Source: JBHJHK01 sp050330975
GTDB lineage: Bacteria > Pseudomonadota > Gammaproteobacteria > Competibacterales > Competibacteraceae
Reading direction: 5' to 3'
DNA: 9,724 nucleotides
Assembly (NCBI GenBank): GCA_050330975.1
Contig: JBHJHK010000235.1
Location: forward strand, 1-9,724
Part shown: one piece after another, positions 1 through 6,757 of the stretch
Position numbering within the stretch: position 1 is the stretch's first letter
Layout: every line of letters begins with the position of its first letter
Position numbers and translations under genes: made by a program
The notes under the pieces: generated by a model
The model's database searches: none
Told to the model about the DNA's origin: nothing
What the model saw: the letters and a program-made list of their open reading frames with translations, nothing else

Positions 1-756
1 ATCGTCGCCCGGGACATCGCCACTTTGCTGGAACAGGCTTCGGGCCGGGAGGTGTTGGTCAACGGCCAGCCCCAGGTATTGGAGCTCGCCGGCGCCCAAC
101 TCGAGGTCATCGCCCCCGATTGGCGCAGTGAGTTTTTGTCCATTATCACCAACCCCAATATCGCCTTTATCTTGATGCTCATCGGCATCTACGGTTTGAT
201 CTTTGAGTTCTCCAACCCCGGGGCTCTGGTGCCGGGGACCATCGGCGGCATCTGTTTGATCACCGCCTTTTTCGCCCTGGACGTCTTGCCCCTCAACTAC
301 GCCGGTCTGGCCCTGCTGATCCTCGGGGTGGCCCTCATGGTCGCCGAGGCGTTTGTGCCCTCCTTTGGCATTTTGGGGTTGGGGGGCATAGTTGCCTTTG
401 CCATGGGGGCGACGCTGTTGTTCGACACCGAAGCGCCGGGTTTTGAGCTGTCGTGGTGGGTCATCGGTTCCACCACCGCCGCCGTGGCGTTGTTGTCCAT
501 GGTGATATTGACCATCGCCGTCAGGGCCCAGTGGCGCCCGGTCCTGGGGGGCCGCCAGGGGGCGCGGGGCTCGGTGGGCAAGGTGGTGAGTTGGTCGGGG
601 AACCGGGGGCGGGTGTTGGTGGACGGCGAAGTGTGGCAGGCCACCTCCACGGCTGCCTCCCTGGCCGAAGGCCAATGGGTCCAGATCAGCGAGCGGCGGG
701 GACTGGTGCTGCTGGTGGAGCCCAACCGTCCGCCCGCGGCCTACCCGCCGGTGTAA
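1..756 (+). CDS. nfeD: NfeD family membrane-bound serine protease (ClpP-class), C-terminal part
   Basis: The reading frame is open from the first base, so the gene begins upstream of the window; only its last 251 codons are here. The missing N-terminal part should hold the ClpP-like serine protease domain of long-form NfeD proteins. Visible are the end of that domain (the stretch beginning IVARDIATLLEQA at the window edge), then about five hydrophobic segments between residues 45 and 180 with glycine-rich turns (VPGTIGG, FGILGLGG), and a C-terminal soluble beta-rich segment (from about residue 185, RQGARGSVGKVVSW) matching the NfeD OB-fold domain. Long NfeD proteins are inner-membrane proteases that act with stomatin-like partners in membrane quality control. 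The gene lies 40 bases upstream of a slipin gene, the standard partner, and both are probably cotranscribed. The TTG at 25-27 is an internal codon, not a start. Family assignment is confident; substrate is unknown. Confidence 0.92.
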   Translation: MVARDIATLLEQASGREVLVNGQPQVLELAGAQLEVIAPDWRSEFLSIITNPNIAFILMLIGIYGLIFEFSNPGALVPGTIGGICLITAFFALDVLPLNYAGLALLILGVALMVAEAFVPSFGILGLGGIVAFAMGATLLFDTEAPGFELSWWVIGSTTAAVALLSMVILTIAVRAQWRPVLGGRQGARGSVGKVVSWSGNRGRVLVDGEVWQATSTAASLAEGQWVQISERRGLVLLVEPNRPPAAYPPV

Positions 757-784
757 TTGCCCCCGCCATCCACGTGTTTGCCGT

Positions 785-788
785 GAGG
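785..788 (+). promoter_or_regulatory. Ribosome binding site of the slipin gene
   Basis: GAGG at 785-788 sits eight bases before the ATG at 797 and supports that start. It lies in the short gap after the NfeD stop, so the two genes are probably translated from one mRNA. Confidence 0.6.
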
Positions 789-796
789 ACATTGCC

Positions 797-1621
797 ATGT
801 TGCCCGTTGTCACCGTTATAATCTTCGCCCTCATCGCCCTGTTGTTTTCCTTCTTCCGCATTCTCCGGGAGTACGAACGGGCGGTGGTCTTCACCCTGGG
901 TCGTTACACCGGGGTGAAGGGTCCGGGTCTGATCATCATCGTTCCCTTTGTCCAACAGCTGGTGCGGGTGGACATTCGCACCCGGGTATTAGACGTGCCC
1001 TCCCAAGACGTCATTTCCCAAGACAACGTCTCGGTGCGGGTCAACGCCGTGATCTACTTTCGGGTGGTGGACGCCGAAAAGGCCATCATCCAGGTGGAAG
1101 AGTTCATGGGGGCCACCAGTCAATTGGCCCAGACCACCCTGCGCTCGGTGTTGGGCAAACACGAATTGGACGAGATGCTCTCGGAGCGCGACAAGCTCAA
1201 CGCCGACATCCAGGCCATCTTGGACGAGCAGACCGATGGTTGGGGTATCAAAGTGGCCAACGTGGAGATCAAGCACGTGGACCTCGACGAGAGCATGATC
1301 CGGGCCATCGCCCGCCAGGCCGAGGCCGAGCGGCTGCGGCGGGCCAAGATCATCAACGCCGAGGGGGAACAGCAGGCGGCCCAGAAACTGGTGGACGCCG
1401 CCGACATTTTATCCGGACGGCCCCAGGCCATGCAGCTGCGCTACCTGGCCACCCTCTACGACGTGGCCGGGGAAAAGAACTCCACCATTGTCTTTCCCTT
1501 CCCCATGGACCTGCTCCAGGGCTTCTTCCAGGGCCAGGGGCCGACCAAGCCCCAGGGGGCTGGTGTCCAGGCCGGTGGCGCCATCCCCGAGGTGGCTTTG
1601 AACAAGACCGACAACGTCTGA
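797..1621 (+). CDS. Slipin / stomatin-like SPFH (band 7) family membrane protein
   Basis: This 274-residue protein has an N-terminal hydrophobic anchor (residues 3-20), then the SPFH/band-7 domain (about 22-190) with hallmark stomatin stretches: REYERAVVFTLGRY, VPSQDVISQDNVSV, TLRSVLGKHELDEMLSERD and WGIKVANVEIKHVDL. An Ala/Glu/Arg-rich helix follows (about 185-210, RQAEAERLRRAKIINAEGEQ), typical of the coiled coil used for oligomerisation, then the conserved C-terminal LRYLATLYDVAGEKNSTIVFPFP. Slipins form large ring assemblies on the inner membrane and pair with NfeD proteases, which in some species cleave the slipin C-terminus. The neighbour immediately upstream is exactly such a protease. 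Length is slightly over the usual 250-260 because of a Gly/Pro-rich tail after residue 245. The ATG is supported by GAGG at the right distance. Function in this organism (membrane microdomain organisation or stress) is inferred from the family. Confidence 0.95.
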   Translation: MLPVVTVIIFALIALLFSFFRILREYERAVVFTLGRYTGVKGPGLIIIVPFVQQLVRVDIRTRVLDVPSQDVISQDNVSVRVNAVIYFRVVDAEKAIIQVEEFMGATSQLAQTTLRSVLGKHELDEMLSERDKLNADIQAILDEQTDGWGIKVANVEIKHVDLDESMIRAIARQAEAERLRRAKIINAEGEQQAAQKLVDAADILSGRPQAMQLRYLATLYDVAGEKNSTIVFPFPMDLLQGFFQGQGPTKPQGAGVQAGGAIPEVALNKTDNV

Positions 1622-1666
1622 CTTTCTCCCCTCCATGGGCACCTCGGGTTAAGCTTGGGGTCTGCG

Positions 1667-1684
1667 CCGGGGCCAAGGCCCCGG
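1667..1684 (+). terminator. GC hairpin after the nfeD-slipin unit
   Basis: A perfect inverted repeat, CCGGGGCC and GGCCCCGG separated by AA, lies 46 bases after the slipin stop. It can fold as a seven-pair stem with a CAAG loop. No real T-tract follows (only ATTT), so it is a possible intrinsic terminator or a transcript-end stabiliser, not a textbook case. Confidence 0.4.
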
Positions 1685-1718
1685 AGCCATTTCCCCCCAG
1701 CCAACCCAGGGCCCGTCG

Positions 1719-3107
1719 ATGACTGCCACTGTCGCCAATCTCCCCCAGCGCCCTTCTCCGGTTTCCCCTGTGTCCGCCTCCCCAAGCCCCGCCCCTGAGC
1801 GGTGCGACATCTTGGTGGTGGGGGGCGGACCGGCGGGGTCGGCCATCGCCACCTTATTGCACCGGCGGGGCTACCGGGTGGTGCTAGTCGAAAAGGACAC
1901 CCACCCCCGCTTCCACATCGGCGAGTCGCTATTGCCCCTCACCTTGCCCATTTTGGCGGAACTCGGGGTGCTGGAGGCCGTGGCAGCCACGGGTATCCCC
2001 AAGTACGGCGCTGAGTTTGGCCGCGACCGTGGGCGCCAGAGCATCTACTTCGCCGAGGCCATGGACAAAATCCACCCCATGGCCTATCAGGTGCGCCGGG
2101 CCGAGTTCGACGGCTTGCTGTTCGACAATGCCAAAGCCCAGGGGGTCGAGGTCCACAGCGAGACCAAAGTGGTGGCCGTGGATCTCGAGGAGGAGGCCCA
2201 CGCAGTGGTGGAGACGGTGGATGCCAGCGGCCGGGGGCGCCAATGGCGGGCGCGGTTTGTGGTGGATGCCAGCGGCCGCGACACCCTGTTGGCCCGCAAG
2301 TTGAACCTCAAGCGCAAGAACCCCCGCCACCAGAGCGCGGCGATCTTTGGCCATTTCCGCGGCGTGGCGCGGTTGCCGGGGCGCGATGCTGGCAATATCA
2401 GCATCTATTGGTTTCCCCACGGTTGGATGTGGTTGATTCCCCTGCCCGACGCTGTCGTCAGCGTCGGCGCCGTGTGTTGGCCCGAGTACCTCAAAACCCG
2501 CCGCTGCAGCCTCGAGGCATTTTTGTGGCAGACCATCGCCCTGTGTCCAGCGGCGCAAAGCCGCATGGCCGAGGCGAGGCTCGCCGGCGAGGCCCGGGCC
2601 ACGGGGAATTATTCCTACAGGGCTACGGCCATGTACGGACCCCGCCATTTGTTGGTGGGGGATGCCTTTGCCTTTATCGACCCGGTGTTCTCCAGCGGTG
2701 TCCATTTGGCCTTGAGCAGTGCCGCCTCGGGGGCGGCGGCTATCGATGGCCACCTGCGCCACTTCACCCCCAAGGCCAAGCCCTTGGCGGCCCACGCCCG
2801 GCGCATGAATCGGGGTATCGACACCGTGGCCTGGTTTATCTACCGCTTCACCTCGCCGGCCATGGAGCAATTGTTTATGAATCCCCGCGACGTCTTGGGG
2901 ATGAAGGCGGCGCTGATTTCGGTATTGGCGGGAGATGTGTTCCGCAACACCCCCACGCGAGTGCCCCTGTGGCTCTTCAAGGGGGTCTACTACCTCACTT
3001 CCCTTGGACTGTGGTCCCAGGCCTGGACCGCCCGGCGGCGGCGGCGCAATAGCGCACAAATTGTGTTCACCGGGGGGACGACGCCCGAGGATCGATCGGC
3101 GGTTTGA
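1719..3107 (+). CDS. Flavin-dependent halogenase-like FAD oxidoreductase (tryptophan halogenase / geranylgeranyl reductase superfamily)
   Basis: This 462-residue protein has a Pro/Ser-rich lead of about 27 residues followed by an FAD Rossmann fold: GGGPAG at 35-40 and the acidic end of strand two, VLVEKD, at 55-60. GESLLP at 68-73 is the signature of the halogenase-like branch. IPKYGAEF (93-100) places Lys95 where phenol and pyrrole halogenases carry their catalytic lysine, and WMWLI at 236-240 fits the WxWxI motif of flavin-dependent halogenases. DASGRD (183-188) and GDAFAFIDPVFSSGV (314-328) are the later FAD-contact motifs. A cytosolic, reduced-flavin-dependent enzyme acting on an aromatic substrate is expected. 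Because uncharacterised relatives share these motifs without proven halogenation, chlorination or bromination is inferred; a hydroxylase or reductase role remains possible. A weak AGGG (1708-1711) precedes the ATG. Homologues accompany aryl polyene/xanthomonadin clusters, and such genes lie further right on the other strand. Confidence 0.85.
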   Translation: MTATVANLPQRPSPVSPVSASPSPAPERCDILVVGGGPAGSAIATLLHRRGYRVVLVEKDTHPRFHIGESLLPLTLPILAELGVLEAVAATGIPKYGAEFGRDRGRQSIYFAEAMDKIHPMAYQVRRAEFDGLLFDNAKAQGVEVHSETKVVAVDLEEEAHAVVETVDASGRGRQWRARFVVDASGRDTLLARKLNLKRKNPRHQSAAIFGHFRGVARLPGRDAGNISIYWFPHGWMWLIPLPDAVVSVGAVCWPEYLKTRRCSLEAFLWQTIALCPAAQSRMAEARLAGEARATGNYSYRATAMYGPRHLLVGDAFAFIDPVFSSGVHLALSSAASGAAAIDGHLRHFTPKAKPLAAHARRMNRGIDTVAWFIYRFTSPAMEQLFMNPRDVLGMKAALISVLAGDVFRNTPTRVPLWLFKGVYYLTSLGLWSQAWTARRRRRNSAQIVFTGGTTPEDRSAV

Positions 3108-3188
3108 GGATTGCCAAAAGGGAGCATACGGGCCCGGGGAAATGGTGTCGCAGCGAGATCGGCGTCGGGGTGGATTTGCGATACCGCA

Positions 3189-3209
3189 GGACGTCCCGTT
3201 GTAACGTCC
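3189..3209. repeat. Inverted repeat between the halogenase-like and sulfotransferase genes
   Basis: GGACGT (3189-3194) and ACGTCC (3204-3209) form a perfect six-base inverted repeat around a nine-base centre. ACGTCCC also recurs directly at 3191-3197 and 3204-3210. The site lies in the 212-base gap between two same-strand genes. It could be a regulator site for the sulfotransferase gene or a weak hairpin; there is no T-tract. Nothing else in that gap (3108-3319) looks functional to me. Confidence 0.25.
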
Positions 3210-3319
3210 CTCGAGGCCCACCCATCTACCCAGTTGAACGCGGCGGGGCTGTTGCGCCTTCGGCCCGGCGGGCACTCTTTCCGCTTTCTGGAACCTCGGC
3301 TACACATTGCCAAATTGTC

Positions 3320-4549
3320 ATGTCTATAGCTATTCGTCGCGCGCTCATCGAGCCCCTCAACGCCGTTGGAGTGTTGCTGGCACGGGCTGGATGGCGGGGA
3401 CCGAGCCTGGCTGAAGACGATTTACTCGCCGCTGCCCGGCGCGTGGCCAGGTTGGAGGATTTTGGCCCAGAGGCGTATCTCGCCCCCCTCCCCGTGCTGC
3501 TCCGCGCCTTGGAGGGGGAGGCGCAGTTAAATCTGGTGGGGCGCGTGGCCACCCGCGCCTATCTCTTGGAATTGTTGACCAACCGGCTGAGGATCAGCGC
3601 CGATCGCAGGGGCCATCCCGCCATTGCCGCCCAGGAAATCCGCGCGCCGCTCATCATCACCGGATTGCCGCGGACTGGATCGACGCTCCTCCACGGCCTT
3701 TTGGCCCAGGATCCCGCCCTGCGGGCGCCGGCCACCTGGGAAGTGATGATGCCATCGCCGCCGCCCGAGGGGGGCGAGACGGGAGGGGGTGGGCGGATTG
3801 CCGCAGTGGCGAGGCGGCTGGCGTGGGCCGACCGCTTGATCCCCAGCTTTAAGGCGATCCACCCCATGGGCGCCCAATTGCCCCAAGAGTGTATCGCCAT
3901 CATGGGGCATGCCTTTGCTTCCATTCAATTTCCCACTACCTACTACATCCCCAGCTACCAGCGCTGGCTCGACGCTGTTGATCTGGAACTGGCCTATCGC
4001 TGCCATCGAGAGTTTCTCCAGCATCTCCAGTATCGCCATTGGGCCCAGCGCTGGGTGCTCAAGGCGCCCGGTCATCTCTTCTCCCTTGAGGCGCTGTTTG
4101 CCGTCTACCCCGATGCCTGTATCGTCCAGACTCACCGCGATCCGCTGACGGTGACCGCCTCCATCGTCAGCTTAGTGGTGGCCCTGCGGCGGGCCTTTAG
4201 CGACGCGGTGGACCCCATTGACGTCGCCCAACAATGGGCGCCCCGGTGGGCAATGGGTCTCGCCTCGGCGCTGGCCTTTCGCGATTCCGGGGCGGTGGCC
4301 GCCGAGCGCTTTTTCGACCTCCAGTACACCGATCTACTGAGGGATCCCCTGGCCGCGGTGCGATCCATCTATCGACACTTCGATCTGCCCCTCAGCCCCT
4401 TGGCCGTGGCGCGGATGAAGGGCTTTTTGGCGGAAAATCCCCAGCACAAGCACGGGCGCCACAGCTACTCCCTGGAGGCCTTTGGCCTCGATTACCACAC
4501 CGAGCGGCGGCGTTACGCCAGCTACTGTGAGCGCTTTTCTCCGGGATAA
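3320..4549 (+). CDS. Sulfotransferase family protein (PAPS-dependent type, Sulfotransfer_3-like)
   Basis: With the ATG at 3320 the product is 409 residues. GLPRTGSTLLH (115-125) is the 5'-phosphosulfate-binding loop of PAPS sulfotransferases, and VLKAPGHLFSLEALF followed by THRDP (271-275) is the 3'-phosphate region. The C-terminal KHGRHSYSLEAFGLD and the final YCERF are typical of this roughly 390-residue proteobacterial/actinobacterial group. The enzyme should transfer sulfate from PAPS to a hydroxyl group; the acceptor is unknown and may be lipid-like or aromatic. No signal peptide is visible, so it is probably cytosolic. The frame stays open upstream to a TTG at 3104 that overlaps the halogenase stop as TTGA, but that 72-codon extension is rich in Arg and Cys, shows no domain, and looks non-coding, so the ATG is preferred despite the absence of a clear ribosome site. 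The position downstream of the halogenase-like gene suggests joint tailoring. Confidence 0.88.
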   Translation: MSIAIRRALIEPLNAVGVLLARAGWRGPSLAEDDLLAAARRVARLEDFGPEAYLAPLPVLLRALEGEAQLNLVGRVATRAYLLELLTNRLRISADRRGHPAIAAQEIRAPLIITGLPRTGSTLLHGLLAQDPALRAPATWEVMMPSPPPEGGETGGGGRIAAVARRLAWADRLIPSFKAIHPMGAQLPQECIAIMGHAFASIQFPTTYYIPSYQRWLDAVDLELAYRCHREFLQHLQYRHWAQRWVLKAPGHLFSLEALFAVYPDACIVQTHRDPLTVTASIVSLVVALRRAFSDAVDPIDVAQQWAPRWAMGLASALAFRDSGAVAAERFFDLQYTDLLRDPLAAVRSIYRHFDLPLSPLAVARMKGFLAENPQHKHGRHSYSLEAFGLDYHTERRRYASYCERFSPG

Positions 4550-4566
4550 TGGAGGTGTTGTCGCTG

Positions 4567-4587
4567 CCAGGGGCGGCCCGCCTCTGG
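4567..4587 (+). terminator. Intrinsic-terminator-like hairpin after the sulfotransferase gene
   Basis: CCAGGGGC (4567-4574) pairs with GCCTCTGG (4580-4587) over eight positions, with one G-T pair, around the loop GGCCC. The run that follows is ATTGTTATA, moderately T-rich. It begins 17 bases after the sulfotransferase stop codon, the normal place for a transcript end. Confidence 0.5.
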
Positions 4588-4618
4588 ATTGTTATACAAA
4601 GATATTGTTATACAAAGA
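4588..4618. repeat. Tandem 15-bp direct repeats with internal dyads, candidate operator
   Basis: ATTGTTATACAAAGA occurs at 4588-4602 and again, unchanged, at 4604-4618, giving a 16-base period. Each copy contains TTGTTATACAA, an imperfect palindrome with TTGT/ACAA arms around TAT. Two identical dyads on nearly the same helical face, upstream of an AT-rich leader and a strongly translated gene, look like binding sites for a dimeric regulator of the gene at 4793. No regulator gene is present in the window, so the protein is unknown. TGTTATACA in each copy could also read as an extended -10 element. Confidence 0.45.
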
Positions 4619-4646
4619 CGTTTGAGTCGGCACGTTTCGAGCGCCG

Positions 4647-4675
4647 CTGATTTTAGCCCATTTTTCATCTATATT
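4647..4675 (+). promoter_or_regulatory. Possible promoter of the SMP-30 family gene
   Basis: TATATT at 4670-4675 matches five of six bases of a sigma-70 -10 box. CTGATT, 17 bases upstream, is only a weak -35 match. The stretch 4620-4790 is far more AT-rich than the coding DNA around it, and a second TATACA-like element lies at 4749-4754. The exact start of transcription cannot be decided from sequence. Confidence 0.25.
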
Positions 4676-4778
4676 CGAAGGGTGGATGCCCCGTGGAGGG
4701 TATTTGCATCTCCGATGAAGAAATCATAAAAAAACTATCGAAAAATCTTATACATACCATAATCATCTAAACCGCCTT

Positions 4779-4785
4779 AAGGAGG
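4779..4785 (+). promoter_or_regulatory. Strong ribosome binding site of the SMP-30 family gene
   Basis: AAGGAGG at 4779-4785 lies seven bases before the ATG at 4793 and fixes that start. It is one of the strongest translation signals in the window. It overlaps a short GCCT/AGGC inverted repeat (4773-4786), so mild sequestration in the mRNA is possible. Confidence 0.75.
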
Positions 4786-4792
4786 CTAAACC

Positions 4793-5839
4793 ATGGTTCT
4801 ACTAAGCCGCCGTCGCTGTTTACAAGGTGCTGCCGCTGCCGTCGCTTCGGCGGCGGTATTGCGCAATACCCCAGCATTCGCCCGCGACTTTGGCCAAATC
4901 CATCGCTATCCCGATCCCGCCTGGCAGGTCCACGACAAGCGTTTTGGCAAATACATGATTGGCAACACTCCACTGATGCGAGAGTGGAGCGGTTCGCTCT
5001 GGGCGGAAGGGGCGGCCTGGAATGGGGTAGGGCGCTACGTGGTCTTTAGCGATATCCCCAACAATCGCCAACTGCGCTGGGATGAGGTGACCGGCCAGGT
5101 CACCCTACTGCGTCAACCCTCTAACTTCTCCAACGGCAACACCTTTGATTTCCAAGGGCGCCAGCTCTCCTGCGAGCACTCCACCGCCCGGGTGGTGCGC
5201 CACGAGTGGAGCGGTGAACCGACGGTGCTCGCGGAGAGCTACGACGGCAAGCCCCTCAACGCCCCCAACGACATCGTGGTCCATCCCGCCGATGGGGGTA
5301 TGATCTTCACCGATCCAGGCTACGGCAGCCACTGGTGGTACGAGGGCGCTGTCCGGGAGCTACAACTGCCCACCGCCGTCTACCACATCGATGCCATAAG
5401 TGGAAAACTCACCAAGCTCAGCGACGAGATCTACAAGCCCAACGGGCTCTGCTTCTCAGCGGATTACAAAACCCTCTACGTCGCCGATACGGCGGCCACC
5501 CACTTTGACGCCCCAGCTGGCATTATCGCCTGGGATGTGGTGGATAACGGTCGCCAACTCACTAATCGTCGGGAGTTTGTCATCCTTGAGCGGGGGTTTC
5601 ACGACGGTATTCGCGCCGATGCCGACGGCAATATCTGGGCGGCCACCGCCTTTGGCGGCGAAGGGATTGACGGGGTCCATGTCTATGACCCCGAAGGGGT
5701 TCGCCTCGGGCAGATCCTGATGCCAGAGTCCTGCGCCAACTTGTGCTTTGTTGGCAAACGGCGCAATCGGCTCTTTATCTGTGGCAGTCAGTCGGTCTAC
5801 ACCCTCTATACAGCAGCGGTGGCCGCCCATATCTCCTAA
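4793..5839 (+). CDS. Tat-exported SMP-30/gluconolactonase/LRE-like protein
   Basis: This is a 348-residue protein. The N-terminus carries a twin-arginine signal: SRRRCLQG (5-12), an Ala-rich hydrophobic stretch and AFA at 28-30, predicting cleavage after Ala30 and export of a folded, cofactor-loaded protein to the periplasm. The rest fits a six-bladed beta-propeller of the SMP-30/gluconolactonase family. Likely metal and substrate residues are Glu72 (EGAAW), Asn159-Asp160 (NAPNDIVV), Asn217 (KPNGLCFS) and Asp271 (HDGIRADADGN), in the order and spacing of SMP-30 Glu18, Asn103, Asn154 and Asp204. Family members hydrolyse sugar or other lactones using a divalent cation. A periplasmic lactonase is therefore likely; the substrate is unknown. 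The gene stands alone between a terminator-like hairpin and a convergent gene, with its own regulatory leader. Confidence 0.9.
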   Translation: MVLLSRRRCLQGAAAAVASAAVLRNTPAFARDFGQIHRYPDPAWQVHDKRFGKYMIGNTPLMREWSGSLWAEGAAWNGVGRYVVFSDIPNNRQLRWDEVTGQVTLLRQPSNFSNGNTFDFQGRQLSCEHSTARVVRHEWSGEPTVLAESYDGKPLNAPNDIVVHPADGGMIFTDPGYGSHWWYEGAVRELQLPTAVYHIDAISGKLTKLSDEIYKPNGLCFSADYKTLYVADTAATHFDAPAGIIAWDVVDNGRQLTNRREFVILERGFHDGIRADADGNIWAATAFGGEGIDGVHVYDPEGVRLGQILMPESCANLCFVGKRRNRLFICGSQSVYTLYTAAVAAHIS

Positions 5840-5840
5840 T

Positions 5841-5909
5841 GGGAGCTAATTAATTTAGCCCTGGGATCAGGGGAGTTGCGCGTTCCTCGCTCCCTTGCCC
5901 AGAGGGGAG
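5841..5909. terminator. Hairpin-rich convergent intergenic region
   Basis: Between two convergent genes lie several short inverted repeats: GCTAA/TTAGC (5845-5849 with 5855-5859), CCCTG/CAGGG (5859-5863 with 5868-5872) and CTCCC/GGGAG (5890-5894 with 5905-5909). The first two share one base and the GGGAG at 5871-5875 can compete with the last. This suits bidirectional transcript ending, but no T-tract is present on either strand. Confidence 0.35.
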
Positions 5910-5911
5910 GC

Positions 5912-6757
5912 CTATGGGCTCAGTCGTTGTTCGAGCCTATCGATCTGGGCTTGGTCATTTAACTCCCCGCTGGCTTTTTGTACAACTTCCCTGGCCTCGC
6001 CTTCTCTCCCCTGTTCGAGCAAGACGTCGACGATCTCCATCACTTGGGTTGTGAACACCATACCCAGGGTCGTTGCCACCTGATCTCGCCTCGCGGCGTT
6101 TTGGTCTGTCGACGAAATACCAAGGGTGCTCTTATACAAGCGCAACGCCTTATCGTATTTAGCCCTGTGGTCGAAACCATCATCCAGTAGGGCATACTCT
6201 TGTTCTTCGATCAGCACGCTTTCGATGGTGGTAAAAAAAGATTGAGCCATTGCTTTATTTGTTTCTCTCAATTGAGTGTATAGCTCCACGCTGTCAGCAT
6301 TTTTCTCGAGTAATTGATTGACTGTCACCACAAAGCGAAAATCGCCGAGAATGCCTTTACCCGACAGCAGTTTTTTCTTTGTGAGGTTGTTTTTTTTCAA
6401 CAGTTCTTCCATGGCTAATGGATAAATCAAGGCCAGTTTGTACCATTCCGATAAGGCAAAATCTAGGTTATTTTTGGTAAAGTTGGTACCGTGAATCAAT
6501 ATGTTGTCGAATAACCAAAGGTGATTTTCAAGGGCACTTTGGTAGTTACCCTGAATTCTTTCTGACATGGCTTCGGTCAAAGTCACCATGGGATTGGGAT
6601 CCCCTGATAACTTCGGGGGATTCGCCCATACTGTGAAAGGCAGTGTCAGAATCAGCAAGGCAAAAAAAGGTGTTGTTCCCACCGACACTTTTATCCCTCC
6701 AGTTTGCGATAGTTTGCCGTTGGTTGTGACCTGCCAAATCGAGTGCAGCATGGCCAT
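5912..6757 (-). CDS. Exported helical protein of unknown function
   Basis: The frame encodes up to 281 residues. A hydrophobic segment, FFALLILTLPFTVWA, followed by NPP indicates a cleaved signal peptide and a periplasmic or secreted product. The mature part looks all-helical: GNYQSALENHLWLFDNIL resembles the opening of TPR-like bacterial proteins that continue with a FALSEWYKLALIYP-type segment, as here. I do not recognise a named family or catalytic motif. Two starts compete. ATG at 6757 has GGGGGAG upstream and keeps lysines ahead of the signal core. GTG at 6688 (258 residues) has a perfect GGAGGG six bases upstream but leaves an uncharged n-region. Codons are richer in AAA, AAT, TTT and TTA than in any neighbour, suggesting a different origin or relaxed selection. 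No operon partner is evident: it converges on the SMP-30 gene and lies about 350 bases from the lipoprotein gene. Confidence 0.75.
   Translation of the reverse strand: MAMLHSIWQVTTNGKLSQTGGIKVSVGTTPFFALLILTLPFTVWANPPKLSGDPNPMVTLTEAMSERIQGNYQSALENHLWLFDNILIHGTNFTKNNLDFALSEWYKLALIYPLAMEELLKKNNLTKKKLLSGKGILGDFRFVVTVNQLLEKNADSVELYTQLRETNKAMAQSFFTTIESVLIEEQEYALLDDGFDHRAKYDKALRLYKSTLGISSTDQNAARRDQVATTLGMVFTTQVMEIVDVLLEQGREGEAREVVQKASGELNDQAQIDRLEQRLSP
6695..6700 (-). promoter_or_regulatory. Ribosome-binding-site-like GGAGGG inside the 5' part of the helical protein gene
   Basis: On the minus strand GGAGGG (6700 to 6695) is followed by six bases and a GTG codon at 6688-6686, in frame. It supports a shorter start than the ATG at 6757 and makes the real N-terminus uncertain. 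Confidence 0.45.

Noticed and set aside
1929..3275. A 448-codon open frame on the minus strand opposite the halogenase-like gene.
   Set aside because: Low-complexity Gly/His/Pro/Arg composition and no domain; it is the antisense shadow of a gene with strong motifs.
4684..4710. GATGC/GCATC inverted repeat in the leader of the SMP-30 gene, considered as a riboswitch stem.
   Set aside because: Only a five-base stem with a short inner CCC/GGG pair, and no recognisable riboswitch core.
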